Positions 62,741 through 64,000 of a stretch of 64,000 nt of DNA are shown here, one piece after another. The DNA is taken from the NCBI RefSeq assembly GCF_000189635.1, contig NW_002476235.1:62001-126000 (forward strand), read 5' to 3'. This DNA is from Tetrahymena thermophila SB210 (lineage: Eukaryota > Ciliophora > Oligohymenophorea > Hymenostomatida > Tetrahymenidae). The notes beneath the pieces are model-generated. The model worked only from the letters and a program-made list of their open reading frames with translations, searched no databases and was not told where the DNA came from. How positions within the stretch are numbered: position 1 is the first letter of the stretch; the number at the start of each line of letters is the position of its first letter. Both the position numbers and the translations under genes were made by a program.

Positions 62741-63509
62741 TTAACAGAAATAATTATTAAGTTTGCTATTACTCTTTGCTATAATCAAATTTTGTTTAAT
62801 TAATATTTTTTATATTTAATATATCTATCAGTTTTTATATTATTGTTTTTTATGACTAAAATACAGTAAAAAAAGATTCAAATAAATTTTTTATGATTTC
62901 AATTTTCAATAAATAAGATAAACTATAACTTTTAAAATATTTAGTAAGATATTTTTTAGCGGTTCACTCGCTTTATTATACTAATATATATATTTATAAT
63001 ATATATGTATTCCGCTACACAGAAACTATTAGAATATTATTGCGCCAAAATCTCCTTTTTTCTTTATAATAATAAATTTTTTCAGTTGAATGATAAATCA
63101 ATGATATTAATAACTAAAATTTGCATATTTATTGAATAAATTATTTTAAATATTTTAGCTTTTAGATTTATAAGACAAATTTTTTAATTGTTTTATTTTT
63201 TTTATAGTTTTGTTTCATATTCATTAGAAAATATATTCATATTGAGGATTAATTAACTTACCTAAAATAATAAAATATTTACAAGAAAAAATAAATAAAT
63301 AACTAAATATTTTAAATTATTTAATCAAAAAAATTCTTCATATTTTCTTTACATTTAAGAATAAAAATTATCTTAATTATTTCTAACAGCATAAAAATAT
63401 ATCAAGATTAGTTAAATATTTTATACAGTAAATTGAATAAATGTTGTTAATTTATAAAATTTTAATATTTTTTCCAAACATAAATAAAAATAAAATCTAT
63501 CTAAGAGCT
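62741..63509. other. AT-rich spacer with TA-repeat palindrome
   Basis: About 770 bp. Around 62981-63010 there is an alternating AT stretch (TAATATATATATTTATAATA...) that can form a hairpin. No gene was supported. Confidence 0.55.
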
Positions 63510-63908
63510 TCATTAGATATCAAATTAATGCTAAATTTGATTTTTTTATTCATTTTATCTCATATTATTATGCTCATCAGATTCAATATTCATGTATTTC
63601 TTCTTTTGCTCAAAAAGTTAATCTATTTGACCTCTGTTCTTTTTATAGCGGTTATATATACAAAGAAGAATAATAACTAAAAGAACAAATAAACCGATAG
63701 TCAATCCAATAATCAAACCAATATTTGCTGATGTTATATAAACATCAATGGTCTAGAAGTTTAAATTGAAACTTACTATGCATTCTTTGAATAAGTATAA
63801 CGAATCTGCTTCTTTACCTTATAATAATTACTCTGTAGAGCAATAATTTGTTGTAAAAGTAACATTATACTATTGGTCTACTCCACCTTATTTGCTTGAG
63901 CATAAGAC
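63510..63908 (-). CDS. Single-pass membrane protein, C-terminal exon (5' partial)
   Basis: Last exon of a minus-strand gene that continues beyond the right edge; 133 codons from acceptor at 63909-63910 to TGA 63512-63510. It encodes an extracellular part with Cys (CSSKQGG...TTNYCSTEQ...LFKECIVSF), a clear membrane segment (IGLIIGLTIGLFVLLVIILL), then a basic stop-transfer sequence NRYKKNRG and a charged, Gln/Asn-rich cytosolic tail of about 45 residues. This is type I topology, typical of the large ciliate families of Cys-rich surface proteins. The 92 bp to its right look like intron. Confidence 0.7.
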
Positions 63909-64000
63909 CTAGTTTACAAAAATTTTTATTTTAAAGAAATATTTTCTTTAAAAAAATCAAAATATCTGTCTTATTTTAGCATTATTAATTAGCAAATGAA

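Overview
The window looks like macronuclear DNA of an oligohymenophorean ciliate, most likely a Tetrahymena. Three things support this. The DNA is very AT-rich. Every recognisable gene is open only if TAA and TAG are read as glutamine, and every gene ends in TGA. Most genes are cut by short AT-rich GT...AG introns, mostly 44-265 bp, with two longer ones of 490 and 749 bp. Exon joins below were worked out by hand and checked by frame arithmetic and, where possible, by family alignment from memory. No database search was run.

Layout, left to right: the 3' end of a leucine-rich-repeat gene (+); two tandem paralogous multi-pass membrane proteins (+) separated by a spacer with a 337-bp tandem repeat; an ABCF ATPase of the GCN20/ABCF3 type (+); a very large hybrid histidine kinase (+); a Q/N/S-rich hypothetical protein (-); proteasome ATPase Rpt2 (-); an ankyrin-DHHC palmitoyltransferase (-); 5-aminolevulinate synthase (-); an unresolved small gene (-); a TPR protein (-); a class II-type histone deacetylase (-) divergent from the KEOPS kinase Bud32 (+); V-ATPase subunit a (+); a poorly resolved 40.6-41.1 kb locus; a tetraspanin with a very long glutamine/asparagine-rich tail (-); an ankyrin protein (-); mitochondrial Hsp70 (+); a WDR7/rabconnectin-3-beta-like protein (-); the histone chaperone NASP (-); and the 3' end of a single-pass membrane protein gene (-) at the right edge.

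The genes do not form an operon; this is an ordinary nuclear gene neighbourhood. Some functional links exist. V-ATPase subunit a and a WDR7-type V-ATPase regulator lie in the same window, and Rpt2, HDAC, NASP and Bud32 are housekeeping nuclear or proteostasis genes. Spacers are AT-rich, and several carry local tandem duplications.

Most unusual items: the histidine kinase, whose two dimerisation helices appear to be separated by about 890 low-complexity residues; an ALAS with five Cys-Pro motifs in its leader; the tetraspanin with a tail of roughly 460 residues; open reading frames on both strands inside the 749-bp intron of mitochondrial Hsp70; and the uncharacterised paralogous membrane-protein pair.
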